Source: Enterobacter oligotrophicus (GTDB lineage Bacteria > Pseudomonadota > Gammaproteobacteria > Enterobacterales > Enterobacteriaceae). From it: a DNA stretch of 64,000 bases. The notes beneath the pieces are model-generated. The model ran no database searches, was not told the DNA's origin, and saw only the letters and a list, made by a program, of their open reading frames with translations. Below are positions 45,189 to 56,757 of the stretch, piece by piece. The DNA lies in NCBI RefSeq assembly GCF_009176645.1, contig NZ_AP019007.1, forward strand, positions 4,092,001 through 4,156,000. The letters are read 5' to 3'. Numbering within the stretch: position 1 is the stretch's first letter; the number at the start of each line of letters is the position of its first letter. Made by a program: the position numbers and the translations under genes.

Positions 45189-45944
45189 CGAGCCTTTCAG
45201 CCACTGCCAGACGCGACCAAGCGTCTCATAGCCTACCCGATCGCTGTGCATCAACCACATTGGGGACGGAATCGCCCGTTCCCACGGGTTGAGCGGCGCG
45301 TTTATGGCCATCTGATTGGCAGGGGCGGGCAAGGGGTGTAGTCCTTGTTTCTCGAAGAAAATCATGGCTCTTGGCAGGTGCGAAGCAGACGTCACCAGTA
45401 AAAACGGGACATCGCCAATCGCGTCTTTAACCGCTGCGGCTTCTTCTTCCGTATCTTTTGGGCTATCCAGCGTGATGATTGCGGAGCGCGGCACACCCAG
45501 TGATTCAGCCACTCTTGCTCCGGCTTCTGCCGTACTGACCGGATTTGTTTTCGCCGCCGCACCGGTGAAGATCAGCTTTGATCCCGGATTCGCCAGCCAC
45601 AGACGAATGCCTTCGTTCAGACGCGGCAGGCTATTGTTAATCAGGTTAGAACTGGGAGCCCAGTTTGCATCCCAGGTATAGCCGCCTCCCAGCACCACGA
45701 TGTACTCAACTTTTTGCGTGCCTTGCCAGGTTGCATATTTATCTTCTATGGGGCGCAATAGTCCATCGGCCACCGGTTGCAGGCTCAATAACAGCAGTGC
45801 CAGCCAGCCCAGAGTAATGATCGATTTACCACTTTTCTGAAAGCGGCTAAACCACACCAGCGCCAGCCCCAGCGCAATGAGCAGAAGCAGCAGCGGAAGA
45901 GGAAGCATCATGCCTCCGATGTATTTCTTCAGGGTAAAAAGCAT
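45165..45944 (-). CDS. elyC: Envelope biogenesis factor ElyC (DUF218)
   Basis: The 259-residue product matches E. coli ElyC (YcbC), which is needed for peptidoglycan assembly at low temperature. Two membrane segments at the N-terminus (about 10-30 and 38-57) are followed by the DUF218 domain with VVLGGGYTWD (near 83), TGAAAKTN, and VTSASHLPRAMIFFEK. It is convergent with ycbJ, overlapping it by 24 bases, and divergent from cmoM. Confidence 0.97.
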   Translation of the reverse strand: MLFTLKKYIGGMMLPLPLLLLLIALGLALVWFSRFQKSGKSIITLGWLALLLLSLQPVADGLLRPIEDKYATWQGTQKVEYIVVLGGGYTWDANWAPSSNLINNSLPRLNEGIRLWLANPGSKLIFTGAAAKTNPVSTAEAGARVAESLGVPRSAIITLDSPKDTEEEAAAVKDAIGDVPFLLVTSASHLPRAMIFFEKQGLHPLPAPANQMAINAPLNPWERAIPSPMWLMHSDRVGYETLGRVWQWLKGSSGEPGQQ

Positions 45945-46068
45945 CCTTTTTGGTTCCTTTTTTAACCATATAGCAGGCGATTGTCTGTGATATTACACCA
46001 GAGAGGTTCATTCTCCGCTCGGGTGTGACAAAATAGCGGTTTTGCAGTTAGCGAGTGGAACTCTCCCA

Positions 46069-46848
46069 ATGCGGGATCGCAATTTTGATGACATCGCGGA
46101 AAAGTTTTCGCGCAACATTTATGGCACCACCAAAGGGCAGTTGCGTCAGACGATCCTCTGGCAGGATCTGGACAACATCCTTGCCGCTTACGGTAGCCAG
46201 ACGTTGCGTGTGCTGGACGCTGGCGGCGGTGAAGGGCAAACGGCCATAAAAATGGCGCAGCGCGGTCATCACGTCACGCTTTGCGATCTTTCTGCTGAGA
46301 TGGTTGCGCGTGCGACCCGAGCAGCAGAAGAGAAAGGTGTGAGCGACAACATGCATTTTATACACAGCGCCGCTCAGGACATTGCTCAGCATTTGGAAAC
46401 CGAAGTTGATCTGATATTGTTTCATGCTGTGCTGGAGTGGGTTGCCGATCCGCAAAAGGTCTTGCAAACCCTCTGGTCAATGCTGCGCCCCGGCGGCACG
46501 CTGTCGTTGATGTTCTACAATGCAAACGGCTTCCTGATGCACAACATGGTTGCAGGTAACTTCGACTACGTTCAGGTCGGGATGCCGAAAAAGAAAAAGC
46601 GCACGCTTTCGCCGGACTACCCACGCGATCCACAGCAGGTCTATAGCTGGCTGGAAGAGATTGGCTGGGAGATCACCGGAAAGACGGGCGTCAGGGTGTT
46701 TCATGATTATCTGCGTGAAAAACACAAACAGCGTGACTGTTTTGATACCTTAGCAGAATTAGAAACGCGGTATTGCCGCCAGGAGCCGTTTATCAGCCTT
46801 GGCCGTTATATACATGTCACTGCCCGCAAACCGCAGATGCAAGGATAA
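46069..46848 (+). CDS. cmoM: tRNA 5-carboxymethoxyuridine methyltransferase CmoM (SmtA)
   Basis: CmoM methylates cmo5U34 in tRNA to mcmo5U with SAM. I chose the ATG at 46069 (MRDRNFDDIAEKFSRNIYGT), which aligns with the E. coli start and gives 259 residues; a TTG at 46042 would add nine. The SAM-binding motif VLDAGGGEGQTAIKMA is near residues 48-63. It lies 3 bases before mukF, so it is in the muk operon, as in E. coli. Confidence 0.97.
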   Translation: MRDRNFDDIAEKFSRNIYGTTKGQLRQTILWQDLDNILAAYGSQTLRVLDAGGGEGQTAIKMAQRGHHVTLCDLSAEMVARATRAAEEKGVSDNMHFIHSAAQDIAQHLETEVDLILFHAVLEWVADPQKVLQTLWSMLRPGGTLSLMFYNANGFLMHNMVAGNFDYVQVGMPKKKKRTLSPDYPRDPQQVYSWLEEIGWEITGKTGVRVFHDYLREKHKQRDCFDTLAELETRYCRQEPFISLGRYIHVTARKPQMQG

Positions 46849-46851
46849 CCT

Positions 46852-48174
46852 ATGAGTGAATTTTCCCAGACAGTCCCAGAACTGGTTGCCTGGGCCAGGA
46901 AAAATGATTTCGCCATCTCGCTGCCGGTAGACAGACTCTCTTTCCTGCTGGCGGTTGCCACGCTGAACGGCGAACGGCTGGATGGTGAAATGAGCGAGGG
47001 TGAACTGGTGGATGCGTTCCGCCATGTCAGTGATGCGTTTGAGCAAACCAGCGAAACCATTAGCGTGCGTGCTAACAACGCTATCAACGATATGGTACGT
47101 CAACGTCTGCTGAACCGCTTTACCAGCGAGCAGGCGGAAGGAAACGCCATCTATCGTCTGACGCCACTGGGCATCGGCATAACTGATTACTACATCCGTC
47201 AGCGTGAGTTCTCCACGCTGCGCCTTTCCATGCAGCTCTCCATTGTGGCGGGCGAGCTGAAACGCGCTGCCGACGCGGCGGATGAAAACGGTGATGAATT
47301 CCACTGGCACCGCAACGTCTACGCCCCGCTGAAATACTCGGTTGCGGAGATATTCGACAGCATCGATCTGACTCAGCGTCTGATGGACGAACAACAGCAG
47401 CAGGTAAAAGATGATATCGCCCAGTTGCTGAACAAAGACTGGCGCGCGGCCATCTCAAGCTGTGAACTTTTACTGTCTGAAACTTCCGGTACGCTGCGTG
47501 AGCTGCAGGATACGCTGGAGGCGGCGGGTGACAAACTGCAGGCCAACCTGCTGCGTATTCAGGATGCGACGCTGGCGCATGACGATCTGCATTTTATCGA
47601 TCGTCTGGTCTTCGACCTGCAGAGCAAACTTGATCGCATTATTAGCTGGGGCCAGCAGTCGATCGACCTCTGGATTGGCTATGACCGTCACGTGCATAAA
47701 TTTATCCGTACCGCCATCGATATGGATAAAAACCGCGTCTTTGCTCAGCGTCTGCGTCAGTCGGTACAGACTTATTTCGATGCGCCATGGGCGCTGACCT
47801 ACGCTAACGCCGATCGTCTGCTGGATATGCGTGACGAAGAGATGGCGCTGCGCGACGAAGAGGTGACCGGTGAATTGCCACCGGATCTGGAATACGAAGA
47901 ATTTAACGAAATTCGCGAACAACTTGCGGCGATGATCGAAGAACAGCTTGCTGTCTACAAAACCAGACAAGTGCCGCTGGATCTTGGGCTCGTGGTGCGC
48001 GACTATCTGGCGCAATATCCACGTGCGCGCCATTTTGATATCGCCCGCATTGTTGTAGACCAGGCTGTGCGCCTGGGTGTTGCACAAGCAGATTTCACCG
48101 GACTGCCGCCGAAGTGGCAGCCGATTAACGATTACGGAGCCAAGGTACAGGCGCATGTCATTGACAAATATTGA
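46852..48174 (+). CDS. mukF: Chromosome partition protein MukF (kleisin)
   Basis: MukF is the kleisin that joins the heads of the MukB dimer and binds MukE. The product is 440 residues, the E. coli length. The N-terminal winged-helix dimerisation domain is followed by a long helical region with coiled-coil character (about 180-310) and a C-terminal winged helix. It starts 3 bases after cmoM and its last 20 bases overlap mukE. Confidence 0.98.
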   Translation: MSEFSQTVPELVAWARKNDFAISLPVDRLSFLLAVATLNGERLDGEMSEGELVDAFRHVSDAFEQTSETISVRANNAINDMVRQRLLNRFTSEQAEGNAIYRLTPLGIGITDYYIRQREFSTLRLSMQLSIVAGELKRAADAADENGDEFHWHRNVYAPLKYSVAEIFDSIDLTQRLMDEQQQQVKDDIAQLLNKDWRAAISSCELLLSETSGTLRELQDTLEAAGDKLQANLLRIQDATLAHDDLHFIDRLVFDLQSKLDRIISWGQQSIDLWIGYDRHVHKFIRTAIDMDKNRVFAQRLRQSVQTYFDAPWALTYANADRLLDMRDEEMALRDEEVTGELPPDLEYEEFNEIREQLAAMIEEQLAVYKTRQVPLDLGLVVRDYLAQYPRARHFDIARIVVDQAVRLGVAQADFTGLPPKWQPINDYGAKVQAHVIDKY

Positions 48175-48859
48175 ACAAGTGATGCCAGTGAAACTGGCAC
48201 AGGCGCTGGCAAATCCGTTGTTTCCGGCGCTGGACAGCCAGCTGCGTGCAGGTCGTCACATTGGCCTTGACGAGCTGGATAATCACGCCTTTTTGATGGA
48301 CTTCCAGGAATATCTGGAGGAGTTTTACGCGCGTTATAACGTTGAGCTTATCCGTGCGCCGGAAGGCTTTTTCTACCTGTGTCCGCGCTCCACGACGCTT
48401 ATTCCGCGTTCCGTGCTTTCCGAGCTGGACATGATGGTAGGTAAAATTCTCTGCTATCTCTATCTCAGCCCGGAACGTCTGGCGAACGAAGGTATCTTCA
48501 CTCAGCAGGAGCTTTACGATGAGCTGCTCGCGCTGGCGGATGAAAGCAAGCTGCTGAAGCTGGTGAATAACCGTTCAACGGGTTCGGATCTCGATCGTCA
48601 GAAATTGCAGGAAAAAGTACGCTCTTCCCTGAACCGTCTGCGCCGTCTGGGGATGGTCTGGTTTATGGGCCATGACAGCAGCAAATTCCGCATTACGGAG
48701 TCCGTCTTCCGCTTTGGTGCCGATGTGCGTGCGGGTGACGATGCGCGTGAGGCGCAGCTGCGTATGATCCGCGACGGTGAAGCGATGCCGGTGGAAAACC
48801 ATTTGCAGCTCAATGATGAGCACGAAGAGAATCAGCCGGATAGCGGGGAGGAAGAGTAA
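48155..48859 (+). CDS. mukE: Chromosome partition protein MukE
   Basis: MukE is the small winged-helix partner of MukF in the MukBEF condensin. The start at 48155 ([20 protein letters not shown]) gives 234 residues, as in E. coli, with a 20-base overlap into mukF; an upstream TTG start would add 26 residues not seen in the family. Its stop codon TAA shares its last base with the mukB ATG. Confidence 0.97.
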   Translation: MSLTNIEQVMPVKLAQALANPLFPALDSQLRAGRHIGLDELDNHAFLMDFQEYLEEFYARYNVELIRAPEGFFYLCPRSTTLIPRSVLSELDMMVGKILCYLYLSPERLANEGIFTQQELYDELLALADESKLLKLVNNRSTGSDLDRQKLQEKVRSSLNRLRRLGMVWFMGHDSSKFRITESVFRFGADVRAGDDAREAQLRMIRDGEAMPVENHLQLNDEHEENQPDSGEEE

Positions 48860-51800
48860 TGATTGAACGCGGTAAATTTCGCTCACTAACGCTGATTAAC
48901 TGGAACGGTTTCTTTGCCCGAACCTTCGATCTGGATGAGCTGGTGACCACGCTCTCCGGCGGTAACGGGGCGGGTAAATCCACCACCATGGCCGCTTTCG
49001 TTACGGCGCTGATCCCCGATTTGACGCTGCTGCACTTCCGTAACACCACCGAAGCGGGGGCGACAAGCGGCTCCCGTGATAAAGGCCTGCACGGTAAGCT
49101 GAAAGCGGGCGTCTGTTATTCGGTGCTGGATGTGATCAACTCTCGTCACCAGCGTGTCGTGGTGGGTGTGCGTCTGCAGCAGGTTGCCGGGCGCGACCGT
49201 AAAGTTGATATTAAACCGTTCGCCATCCAGGGGCTGCCAACATCGATGCAGCCCACGGCGCTGCTGACGGAAACCCTGAACGAACGCCAGGCGCGCGTGC
49301 TGACCCTGCAGGAGCTGAAAGACAAGCTCGAAACGATCGAAGGCGTGCAGTTCAAGCAGTTCAACTCTATTACCGATTACCACTCCCTGATGTTTGATCT
49401 GGGCGTTGTCGCGCGTCGCCTGCGCACCGCCTCAGACCGTAGCAAATACTACCGTCTGATCGAAGCGTCACTGTACGGCGGTATCTCCAGCGCCATTACC
49501 CGCTCTCTGCGTGACTACCTGCTGCCGGAAAACAGCGGCGTGCGTAAGGCCTTCCAGGATATGGAAGCCGCGCTGCGTGAAAACCGCATGACGCTGGAAG
49601 CGATCCGCGTGACTCAGTCCGATCGCGACCTGTTTAAACACCTGATCAGCGAAGCCACAAACTATGTGGCTGCGGACTATATGCGTCACGCCAACGAGCG
49701 CCGCATTCATCTCGATCAGGCGTTAGAGTACCGCCGTGAACTGTTCACCTCCCGTAAACAGCTGGTGGCCGAGCAGTATAAGCACGTTGAAATGGCGCGC
49801 GAACTGGGCGAGCACAACGGTGCCGAGGGCGATCTGGAAGCGGATTATCAGGCGGCCAGCGATCACCTGAACCTGGTGCAGACCGCACTGCGCCAGCAGG
49901 AAAAAATCGAGCGCTATGAAGCGGATCTCGATGAACTGCAAATTCGTCTCGAAGAGCAAAATGAAGTGGTGGCTGAAGCTGCCGACCTGCAGGAAGAGAA
50001 CGAAGCGCGCGCCGAAGCTGCCGAGCTGGAAGTGGATGAGCTGAAAAGCCAGCTTGCCGACTATCAGCAGGCGCTGGACGTGCAGCAGACGCGTGCCATT
50101 CAGTACACTCAGGCACTTCAGGCGCTGCAGCGCGCAAAAGAGCTGTGCCATTTGCCGGATTTAACGCCGGACAGCGCCGATGAATGGCTGGAAACCTTCC
50201 AGGCCAAAGAGCAGGAAGCCACGGAGAAACTGCTCTCTCTCGAGCAGAAAATGAGCGTGGCGCAAACGGCACACAGCCAGTTTGAACAGGCTTATCAACT
50301 CGTGGTGGCGATCAATGGCCCGCTTGCGCGTAATGAAGCGTGGGACGTTGCGCGTGAATTGCTGCGCGATAGCGTGAATCAGCGCCATCTGGCCGGGCAG
50401 GTGCAACCGCTGCGTATGCGTCTGAACGAGCTGGAGCAGCGCCTGCGCGAGCAGCAGGAAGCCGAGCGTCTGCTGACGGAGTTCTGCAAGCGTCAGGGTA
50501 AAAATTACGATATCGAGGATCTGGAAGCCCTGCATCAGGAGCTTGAGGCGCGTATTGCGGCCCTGTCCGATACCGTATCCAGCGCCAGCGAACAGCGCAT
50601 GACGCTGCGCCAGGAGATGGAACAGCTCCAGTCCCGCTCGCAGGCGCTGTTGCAGCGTGCACCGGTCTGGCTTGCGGCGCAAAGCAGCCTGAACCAGCTC
50701 AGCGAGCAGTGTGGCGAAGAGTTTGAATCCAGCCAGGAAGTGACTGAATACCTGCAACAACTGCTGGAGCGTGAACGCGAAGCGATTGTTGAGCGTGATG
50801 AAGTCGGCGCGCGTAAACGTGACGTCGACGAAGAAATTGAACGCTTAAGCCAGCCGGGCGGGGCAGAAGATCCGCGCCTGAACACTCTGGCGGAGCGTTT
50901 TGGCGGCGTGCTGCTGTCTGAAATTTATGACGATGTGGGTCTTGATGACGCACCGTACTTCTCCGCGCTGTACGGCCCGTCGCGTAACGCGATTGTAGTG
51001 CCCGATCTGTCGCTGATTTCTGAGCAACTCGCAGGCCTGGAAGATTGCCCGGAAGATCTCTATTTGATCGAGGGCGATCCGCAGTCGTTTGATGACAGCG
51101 TGTTCAGCGTCGATGAACTGGAAAAAGCGGTAGTTGTAAAAATCGCTGACCGTCAGTGGCGTTATTCACGCTTCCCGGAACTGCCGCTGTTTGGTCGCGC
51201 CGCGCGTGAAAGCCGTATCGAAAGCCTGCACGCGGAGCGTGAAACCCTTTCCGAACGTTTTGCGACTCTGTCGTTCGACGTTCAGAAAACTCAGCGTCTG
51301 CACCAGGCCTTCAGCCGCTTTATCGGCAGCCATCTGGGCGTGGCCTTTGAAGCGGACCCGGAAGCCGAAATTCGCAAGCTCAACACCCGTCGTGGTGAGC
51401 TGGAGCGGGCGATTGCTAATCATGAAAATGATAACCAGCAGAGCCGTGTCCAGTTCGAACAGGCGAAAGAGGGCGTTGCCGCGCTGAACCGCATCCTGCC
51501 TCGTCTGAATCTGCTGGCCGATGACACGCTGGCAGACCGCGTGGATGAAATCCAGGAACGGCTGGATGAAGCCCAGGAAGCCGCGCGTTTCGTTCAGCAG
51601 TACGGTAATCAACTGGCAAAGCTGGAGCCAATGGTTTCCGTTCTGCAGAGCGACCCGGAGCAGTTCGAGCAGTTAAAAGAAGATTATGCCTGGTCTCAGC
51701 AGGTCCAGCGCGAAGCGCGTCAACAGGCGTTTGCCCTGACGGAAGTGGTGCAACGTCGCGCCCACTTTGGCTACTCCGACTCGGCGGAAATGCTGAGCGG

Positions 51801-53307
51801 CAACAGTGACCTGAATGAAAAACTGCGTCAGCGCCTTGAGCAGGCCGAAGCGGAGCGTACCCGCGCTCGTGACGCGATGCGTACTCATGCTGCGCAACTG
51901 AGCCAGTACAGCCAGGTCATGGCCTCGCTGAAAAGCTCCTTCGACACCAAGAAAGAGCTGTTAAACGATCTGCATAAAGAGCTGCAGGACATCGGCGTGC
52001 GTGCCGACAGTGGTGCAGAAGAGAGGGCGCGTATTCGTCGCGATGAGCTACATGCGCAGCTTAGCAACAACCGTGCGCGCCGTAATCAGCTGGAAAAAGC
52101 ATTGACCTTCTGCGAAGCGGAGATGGACAACCTGACCCGTCGGCTGCGCAAGCTGGAACGCGATTACCACGAAATGCGCGAGCAGGTCGTGACCGCGAAG
52201 GCGGGCTGGTGTGCGGTGATGCGCATGGTGAAAGACAACGGTGTTGAACGTCGTCTGCACCGTCGCGAGCTGGCGTACCTCTCTGCCGATGAGCTGCGCT
52301 CCATGTCGGATAAGGCGCTGGGTGCGCTGCGTCTGGCGGTGGCGGATAACGAGCATCTGCGCGATGTGCTGCGCATGTCAGAGGATCCGAAACGTCCGGA
52401 ACGTAAAATTCAGTTCTTCGTGGCGGTTTATCAGCACCTGCGCGAGCGTATTCGTCAGGACATCATCCGCACCGACGATCCGGTTGAAGCCATCGAACAG
52501 ATGGAAATCGAGCTGGGCCGCCTGACGGAAGAGCTAACCTCCCGCGAGCAGAAGCTGGCGATCAGCTCCCGCAGCGTGGCGAATATCATTCGCAAAACCA
52601 TTCAGCGCGAGCAGAACCGTATCCGCCAGCTGAACCAGGGGCTGCAGAGCGTGTCGTTCGGCCAGGTTAACAGCGTGCGTCTGAACGTGAATGTGCGTGA
52701 AGCTCACGCCACGCTGCTGGATGTGTTGTCCGAACAACACGAACAGCATCAGGATCTGTTCAACAGCAACCGTCTGACCTTCTCCGAGGCGCTGGCGAAA
52801 CTGTATCAGCGCCTGAATCCACAGATTGATATGGGGCAGCGTACGCCACAAACCATCGGTGAAGAGCTGCTGGATTACCGTAACTACCTGGAGATGGAAG
52901 TTGAGGTTAACCGTGGTTCAGACGGCTGGCTGCGTGCGGAATCCGGCGCGCTCTCTACCGGTGAAGCTATCGGTACGGGGATGTCGATTCTGGTGATGGT
53001 TGTGCAAAGCTGGGAAGATGAAGCGCGTCGTCTGCGCGGCAAAGATATCTCTCCATGCCGTCTGCTGTTCCTGGATGAAGCGGCACGTCTTGATGCGCGC
53101 TCCATCGCCACGCTGTTTGAGCTTTGCGATCGCCTTGATATGCAGCTCATCATTGCGGCACCGGAAAATATCAGCCCGGAAAAAGGGACGACCTACAAGC
53201 TGGTGCGTAAGGTGTTCCAGAACAGTGAGCACGTACACGTTGTCGGTTTGCGCGGATTTGCACCGCAGCCACCGGAGTCATTACCGGGTACGGCTGACGC
53301 GTCATAA
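48859..53307 (+). CDS. mukB: Chromosome partition protein MukB (SMC-like ATPase)
   Basis: MukB is the SMC-like subunit of the condensin that organises the chromosome and works with topoisomerase IV. The product is 1482 residues (E. coli 1486). Walker [10 protein letters not shown] lies at 34-42; residues about 280-640 and 780-1130 form the two coiled-coil arms, with the hinge near 640-780; the C-terminal signature [13 protein letters not shown] and Walker [12 protein letters not shown] close the ATPase. It overlaps mukE by one base, and a terminator follows. Confidence 0.99.
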   Translation: MIERGKFRSLTLINWNGFFARTFDLDELVTTLSGGNGAGKSTTMAAFVTALIPDLTLLHFRNTTEAGATSGSRDKGLHGKLKAGVCYSVLDVINSRHQRVVVGVRLQQVAGRDRKVDIKPFAIQGLPTSMQPTALLTETLNERQARVLTLQELKDKLETIEGVQFKQFNSITDYHSLMFDLGVVARRLRTASDRSKYYRLIEASLYGGISSAITRSLRDYLLPENSGVRKAFQDMEAALRENRMTLEAIRVTQSDRDLFKHLISEATNYVAADYMRHANERRIHLDQALEYRRELFTSRKQLVAEQYKHVEMARELGEHNGAEGDLEADYQAASDHLNLVQTALRQQEKIERYEADLDELQIRLEEQNEVVAEAADLQEENEARAEAAELEVDELKSQLADYQQALDVQQTRAIQYTQALQALQRAKELCHLPDLTPDSADEWLETFQAKEQEATEKLLSLEQKMSVAQTAHSQFEQAYQLVVAINGPLARNEAWDVARELLRDSVNQRHLAGQVQPLRMRLNELEQRLREQQEAERLLTEFCKRQGKNYDIEDLEALHQELEARIAALSDTVSSASEQRMTLRQEMEQLQSRSQALLQRAPVWLAAQSSLNQLSEQCGEEFESSQEVTEYLQQLLEREREAIVERDEVGARKRDVDEEIERLSQPGGAEDPRLNTLAERFGGVLLSEIYDDVGLDDAPYFSALYGPSRNAIVVPDLSLISEQLAGLEDCPEDLYLIEGDPQSFDDSVFSVDELEKAVVVKIADRQWRYSRFPELPLFGRAARESRIESLHAERETLSERFATLSFDVQKTQRLHQAFSRFIGSHLGVAFEADPEAEIRKLNTRRGELERAIANHENDNQQSRVQFEQAKEGVAALNRILPRLNLLADDTLADRVDEIQERLDEAQEAARFVQQYGNQLAKLEPMVSVLQSDPEQFEQLKEDYAWSQQVQREARQQAFALTEVVQRRAHFGYSDSAEMLSGNSDLNEKLRQRLEQAEAERTRARDAMRTHAAQLSQYSQVMASLKSSFDTKKELLNDLHKELQDIGVRADSGAEERARIRRDELHAQLSNNRARRNQLEKALTFCEAEMDNLTRRLRKLERDYHEMREQVVTAKAGWCAVMRMVKDNGVERRLHRRELAYLSADELRSMSDKALGALRLAVADNEHLRDVLRMSEDPKRPERKIQFFVAVYQHLRERIRQDIIRTDDPVEAIEQMEIELGRLTEELTSREQKLAISSRSVANIIRKTIQREQNRIRQLNQGLQSVSFGQVNSVRLNVNVREAHATLLDVLSEQHEQHQDLFNSNRLTFSEALAKLYQRLNPQIDMGQRTPQTIGEELLDYRNYLEMEVEVNRGSDGWLRAESGALSTGEAIGTGMSILVMVVQSWEDEARRLRGKDISPCRLLFLDEAARLDARSIATLFELCDRLDMQLIIAAPENISPEKGTTYKLVRKVFQNSEHVHVVGLRGFAPQPPESLPGTADAS

Positions 53308-53324
53308 CGCGTTTTGTTACAAAG

Positions 53325-53351
53325 AGCGGCGCAAATGCGCCGCTTTTTTTA
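53325..53351 (+). terminator. mukFEB terminator
   Basis: AGCGGCGC / GCGCCGCT (8 bp, AAAT loop) and a run of seven T, 17 bases after the mukB stop. Confidence 0.92.
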
Positions 53352-53487
53352 TTCTCTTAAGTTGTACTTACGGCTGCGTTATCTTTAAACTTCTTTACAT
53401 AAGGTAAGGCAACAGCGTTTTTGCCTTCCTATAATGAAGATAAGCCCCAGTGTATTGGGAATGTCGTGAGAAAACAGGGGGCAAGGG

Positions 53488-55311
53488 ATGTTGCTAATGA
53501 AAAATCGTGGTCGTCAGCTGTCAGCGCTGAGTTTGTGCCTGACGGTGATGTTTGCTCCACTGTTTACCGCTCAGGCCGACGAGCCTGAAATTGTGCCGAG
53601 TGACAGCTCCGCGACGATGGGCGCACAGCCTACGTCACTGTCGCAACCGCTGGATCAATCTCCGGCGACGGCCATTATGGCCGGCATTAAGCCGTTACCG
53701 GAAGGTATCGACACCGAATCACTTCGCCAGCAGCTGATGACGGGGTTGCCGTCCGGCTATACACCTGCTTATATCAACCAGTTAACGCTGCTTTATGCTG
53801 CGCGCGATATGAAACCAATGTGGGAAGATCGCGACGCGGTACGTGCTTTCCAGCAGCAACTGGCGGAAGTAGCCATTGCGGGTTTTCAGCCGCAATTTAC
53901 AACGTGGGTCCAGTTGCTGACCGATCCTGCCGTGACCGGGCAGGCGCGTGATGTGGTGCTGTCCGATGCGCTGATGGGCTACCTTCAGTTTGTGGCGGGT
54001 ATTCCGGTCAATGGTAATCGCTGGTTATACAGCGAAAAGCCGTACAAGCTGGCAACGCCTGCACTGTCGGTGATTAACCAGTGGCAACTGTCGCTGGATA
54101 ATGGCCAACTGCCACGCTTTATCGCAAGCCTAGCACCTGCACACCCGCAATATGCCACGATGCACCAGTCCTTACTTGAGCTGGTGGCAGATTCCCGACC
54201 CTGGCCGCAACTACGGGCGACTGCAACGCTTCGCCCTGGCCAGTGGAGCAGCGATGTTCCAGCCCTGCGTGAGATCCTTAAACGTTCCGGCATTCTGGAA
54301 AATGGACCAAAAATCGCGCTTCCGGGTGATGATCCGCAAAGTGTGGTTGTCAGCCCGTCTGCACCGGTGAAAGAGCAGAAAGCCGTGGCGTTGAGCGATA
54401 AACCTGCGGCTTACGATCGCGAGCTGGTCGCGGCGGTTAAGCAATTTCAGGCCGCGCAGGGGCTGGGAGCCGATGGTGTGATTGGTCAGTCAACGCGTGA
54501 GTGGCTGAATGTCTCTCCTGCGCAGCGTGCAGGTGTGCTGGCCCTGAACATCCAGCGTTTGCGCTTGCTGCCGGGCACGTTGTCGACCGGTATTATGGTT
54601 AACATTCCTGCCTACTCCCTGGTTTATTACCAGGACGGTAGTGAAGTGCTGGCGTCCCGTGTGATTGTCGGTCGTCCTGACCGTAAAACACCGATGATGA
54701 GCAGCGCGTTGAATAACGTTGTGGTGAATCCGCCGTGGAACGTGCCGCCTACGCTTGCGCGCAAAGATATCCTGCCGAAGGTATGGAACGATCCGGGTTA
54801 TCTTGAACGCCATGGATATACCGTGATGCGAGGATGGAACAGCAAAGAGGCTATCGATCCGTATATGGTTGACTGGTCAACAATTACCGCCTCGAACCTG
54901 CCGTTCCGTTTTCAGCAGGCACCTGGCGCACATAACTCGCTGGGACGGTATAAATTCAATATGCCAAGTTCGGACGCTATTTACCTGCACGATACACCGA
55001 ACCATAATCTGTTCCAGAAAGATGCCCGCGCGCTTAGTTCTGGCTGCGTTCGCGTGAACAAAGCCTCTGAACTGGCCAATATGCTATTGCAGGATGCAGG
55101 CTGGAACGATACGCGGATTTCCGATGCGCTGAAACAAGGGGATACGCGTTACGTTAACATTCGACACAATATTCCGGTCAACCTTTACTATCTGACGGCA
55201 TTTGTTGGCGAAGACGGGCGCACCCAGTATCGTACAGATATTTACAATTATGATCTCACCGCGCGATCTGGCGCACAAATTTTGCCAAAAGCTGAACAAT
55301 TAATCAGGTAA
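53488..55311 (+). CDS. ldtD: L,D-transpeptidase LdtD (YcbB)
   Basis: LdtD makes 3-3 cross-links in peptidoglycan and gives beta-lactam tolerance under stress. The product is 607 residues (E. coli 615; the difference lies in the linker before the peptidoglycan-binding domain). A signal peptide ends near FTAQADEP (about 31). A PG-binding domain ([20 protein letters not shown], about 310-345) is followed by the YkuD domain with HDTPNHNLF and the catalytic Cys520 in SSGCVRVN. The N-terminal region diverges from E. coli. mepK, which cuts the same type of bond, is the next gene. Confidence 0.97.
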   Translation: MLLMKNRGRQLSALSLCLTVMFAPLFTAQADEPEIVPSDSSATMGAQPTSLSQPLDQSPATAIMAGIKPLPEGIDTESLRQQLMTGLPSGYTPAYINQLTLLYAARDMKPMWEDRDAVRAFQQQLAEVAIAGFQPQFTTWVQLLTDPAVTGQARDVVLSDALMGYLQFVAGIPVNGNRWLYSEKPYKLATPALSVINQWQLSLDNGQLPRFIASLAPAHPQYATMHQSLLELVADSRPWPQLRATATLRPGQWSSDVPALREILKRSGILENGPKIALPGDDPQSVVVSPSAPVKEQKAVALSDKPAAYDRELVAAVKQFQAAQGLGADGVIGQSTREWLNVSPAQRAGVLALNIQRLRLLPGTLSTGIMVNIPAYSLVYYQDGSEVLASRVIVGRPDRKTPMMSSALNNVVVNPPWNVPPTLARKDILPKVWNDPGYLERHGYTVMRGWNSKEAIDPYMVDWSTITASNLPFRFQQAPGAHNSLGRYKFNMPSSDAIYLHDTPNHNLFQKDARALSSGCVRVNKASELANMLLQDAGWNDTRISDALKQGDTRYVNIRHNIPVNLYYLTAFVGEDGRTQYRTDIYNYDLTARSGAQILPKAEQLIR

Positions 55312-55487
55312 ATGAAGTAGTTCGGGAAAATAGATTGTCGTAAGTTATGGTGAAATCGGGGCGATAAGGCTGTAAGCCCCGTATTTACTGGGGTTGGGTG
55401 CCTTGACGTCGTTGGCTTTGCCAGTTATGGTGCCCTTCGTGCGCTAAGCATACATACGATAAACCTTGACCTGTAGACCTGATTATC

Positions 55488-56039
55488 ATGGACAAATTTG
55501 ACGCTAATCGCCGCAAACTGCTGGCGTTAGGTGGCGTTGCGCTGGGCGCAGCGGCCATCCTGCCGACGCCAGCATTTGCCACCCTCTCGACACCTCGTCC
55601 GCGCATTTTAACGCTCAACAACCTCCACACGGGTGAGACGCTTAAAGCGGAGTTTTTTGATGGCAGAGGCTATATTCAGGATGAATTAGCAAGACTCAAC
55701 CATTTTTTCCGTGATTTCCGCGCGAATAAAATAAAAGCCATCGACCCAGGATTATTTGATCAATTATTCCGCCTTCAGAGTCTGCTGGGAACCCGCAAGC
55801 CGGTGCAGCTCATTTCTGGCTATCGCTCCCTTGATACCAATAATGAACTGCGCGCCCACAGCCGTGGGGTAGCCAAAAAAAGCTATCACACGAAAGGGCA
55901 GGCAATGGATTTCCATATTGAAGGCGTTTCGTTAGCCAATATTCGCAAAGCTGCGTTATCTATGCGCGCAGGTGGTGTAGGATATTACCCACGTAGCAAC
56001 TTTGTGCATATTGATACCGGGCCGGTTCGGCACTGGTAA
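55488..56039 (+). CDS. mepK: Murein endopeptidase MepK (YcbK)
   Basis: MepK is an M15-type (DUF882) zinc peptidase that in E. coli cuts 3-3 and also 4-3 cross-links so the wall can grow. The 183-residue product starts [20 protein letters not shown], with a twin-arginine signal (Arg8-Arg9). The metal-binding motif is [13 protein letters not shown] and the last His is in NFVHIDTG. It follows ldtD by 176 bases, in which an inverted repeat GGGGC...GCCCC is visible, and lies 20 bases before gloC, so those two are probably co-transcribed. Confidence 0.95.
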   Translation: MDKFDANRRKLLALGGVALGAAAILPTPAFATLSTPRPRILTLNNLHTGETLKAEFFDGRGYIQDELARLNHFFRDFRANKIKAIDPGLFDQLFRLQSLLGTRKPVQLISGYRSLDTNNELRAHSRGVAKKSYHTKGQAMDFHIEGVSLANIRKAALSMRAGGVGYYPRSNFVHIDTGPVRHW

Positions 56040-56059
56040 TAACGAAACACAGGAGCAGT

Positions 56060-56707
56060 ATGAACTATCGTATTATTCCGGTTACCGCGTTCTCCCAGAA
56101 TTGTTCATTAATCTGGTGCGAGCAAACCAAACTGGCCGCGCTTGTCGATCCCGGCGGTGACGCCGAGAAAATCAAGCAAGAGGTCGCAGCCAGCGGTGTC
56201 ACGCTGATGCAAATTTTGCTGACTCATGGTCATCTTGATCATGTGGGTGCTGCGGCGGAGCTGGCTGAACACTACGGTGTGCCGGTGATTGGCCCGGAAA
56301 AAGAAGATGAGTTCTGGCTGCAGGGGTTACCCGCCCAAAGCCGCATGTTTGGCCTTGATGAGTGTCTGCCGTTGACGCCCGATCGCTGGTTGAACGAAGG
56401 AGATAGCGTAACCGTAGGGAATGTGACTTTACAGGTGTTGCATTGTCCTGGGCATACGCCAGGCCATATCGTCTTCTTTGATGGCCAGTCCCGTCTGCTG
56501 ATTTCCGGCGATGTGATTTTCAAAGGCGGCGTAGGACGCAGCGATTTCCCGCGTGGCGATCACGGGCAGTTGATTCAGTCAATTAAACAGACGTTGTTGC
56601 CGCTGGGTGATGATGTGACGTTTATTCCTGGACACGGTCCGATGTCAACGCTGGGCTATGAACGGTTGCATAATCCGTTCCTTCAGGATGAAATGCCTGT
56701 CTGGTAA
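56060..56707 (+). CDS. gloC: Type II glyoxalase GloC (YcbL)
   Basis: The 215-residue product is a metallo-beta-lactamase-fold hydrolase with the metal-binding motif THGHLDHVG (near residues 54-62). Further ligands are in [12 protein letters not shown] and [10 protein letters not shown]. coli GloC has hydroxyacylglutathione hydrolase activity. It follows mepK by 20 bases and is closed by a bidirectional terminator shared with aspC. Confidence 0.96.
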   Translation: MNYRIIPVTAFSQNCSLIWCEQTKLAALVDPGGDAEKIKQEVAASGVTLMQILLTHGHLDHVGAAAELAEHYGVPVIGPEKEDEFWLQGLPAQSRMFGLDECLPLTPDRWLNEGDSVTVGNVTLQVLHCPGHTPGHIVFFDGQSRLLISGDVIFKGGVGRSDFPRGDHGQLIQSIKQTLLPLGDDVTFIPGHGPMSTLGYERLHNPFLQDEMPVW

Positions 56708-56715
56708 CCCGCATT

Positions 56716-56744
56716 AAAAAAGCCTGCATAACGCAGGCTTTTTT
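56716..56744. terminator. Bidirectional terminator between gloC and aspC
   Basis: AAAAAAGCCTGC / GCAGGCTTTTTT (12 bp, 5-base loop), between two convergent genes. Confidence 0.93.
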
Positions 56745-56757
56745 GTTTGGGTGCAAA

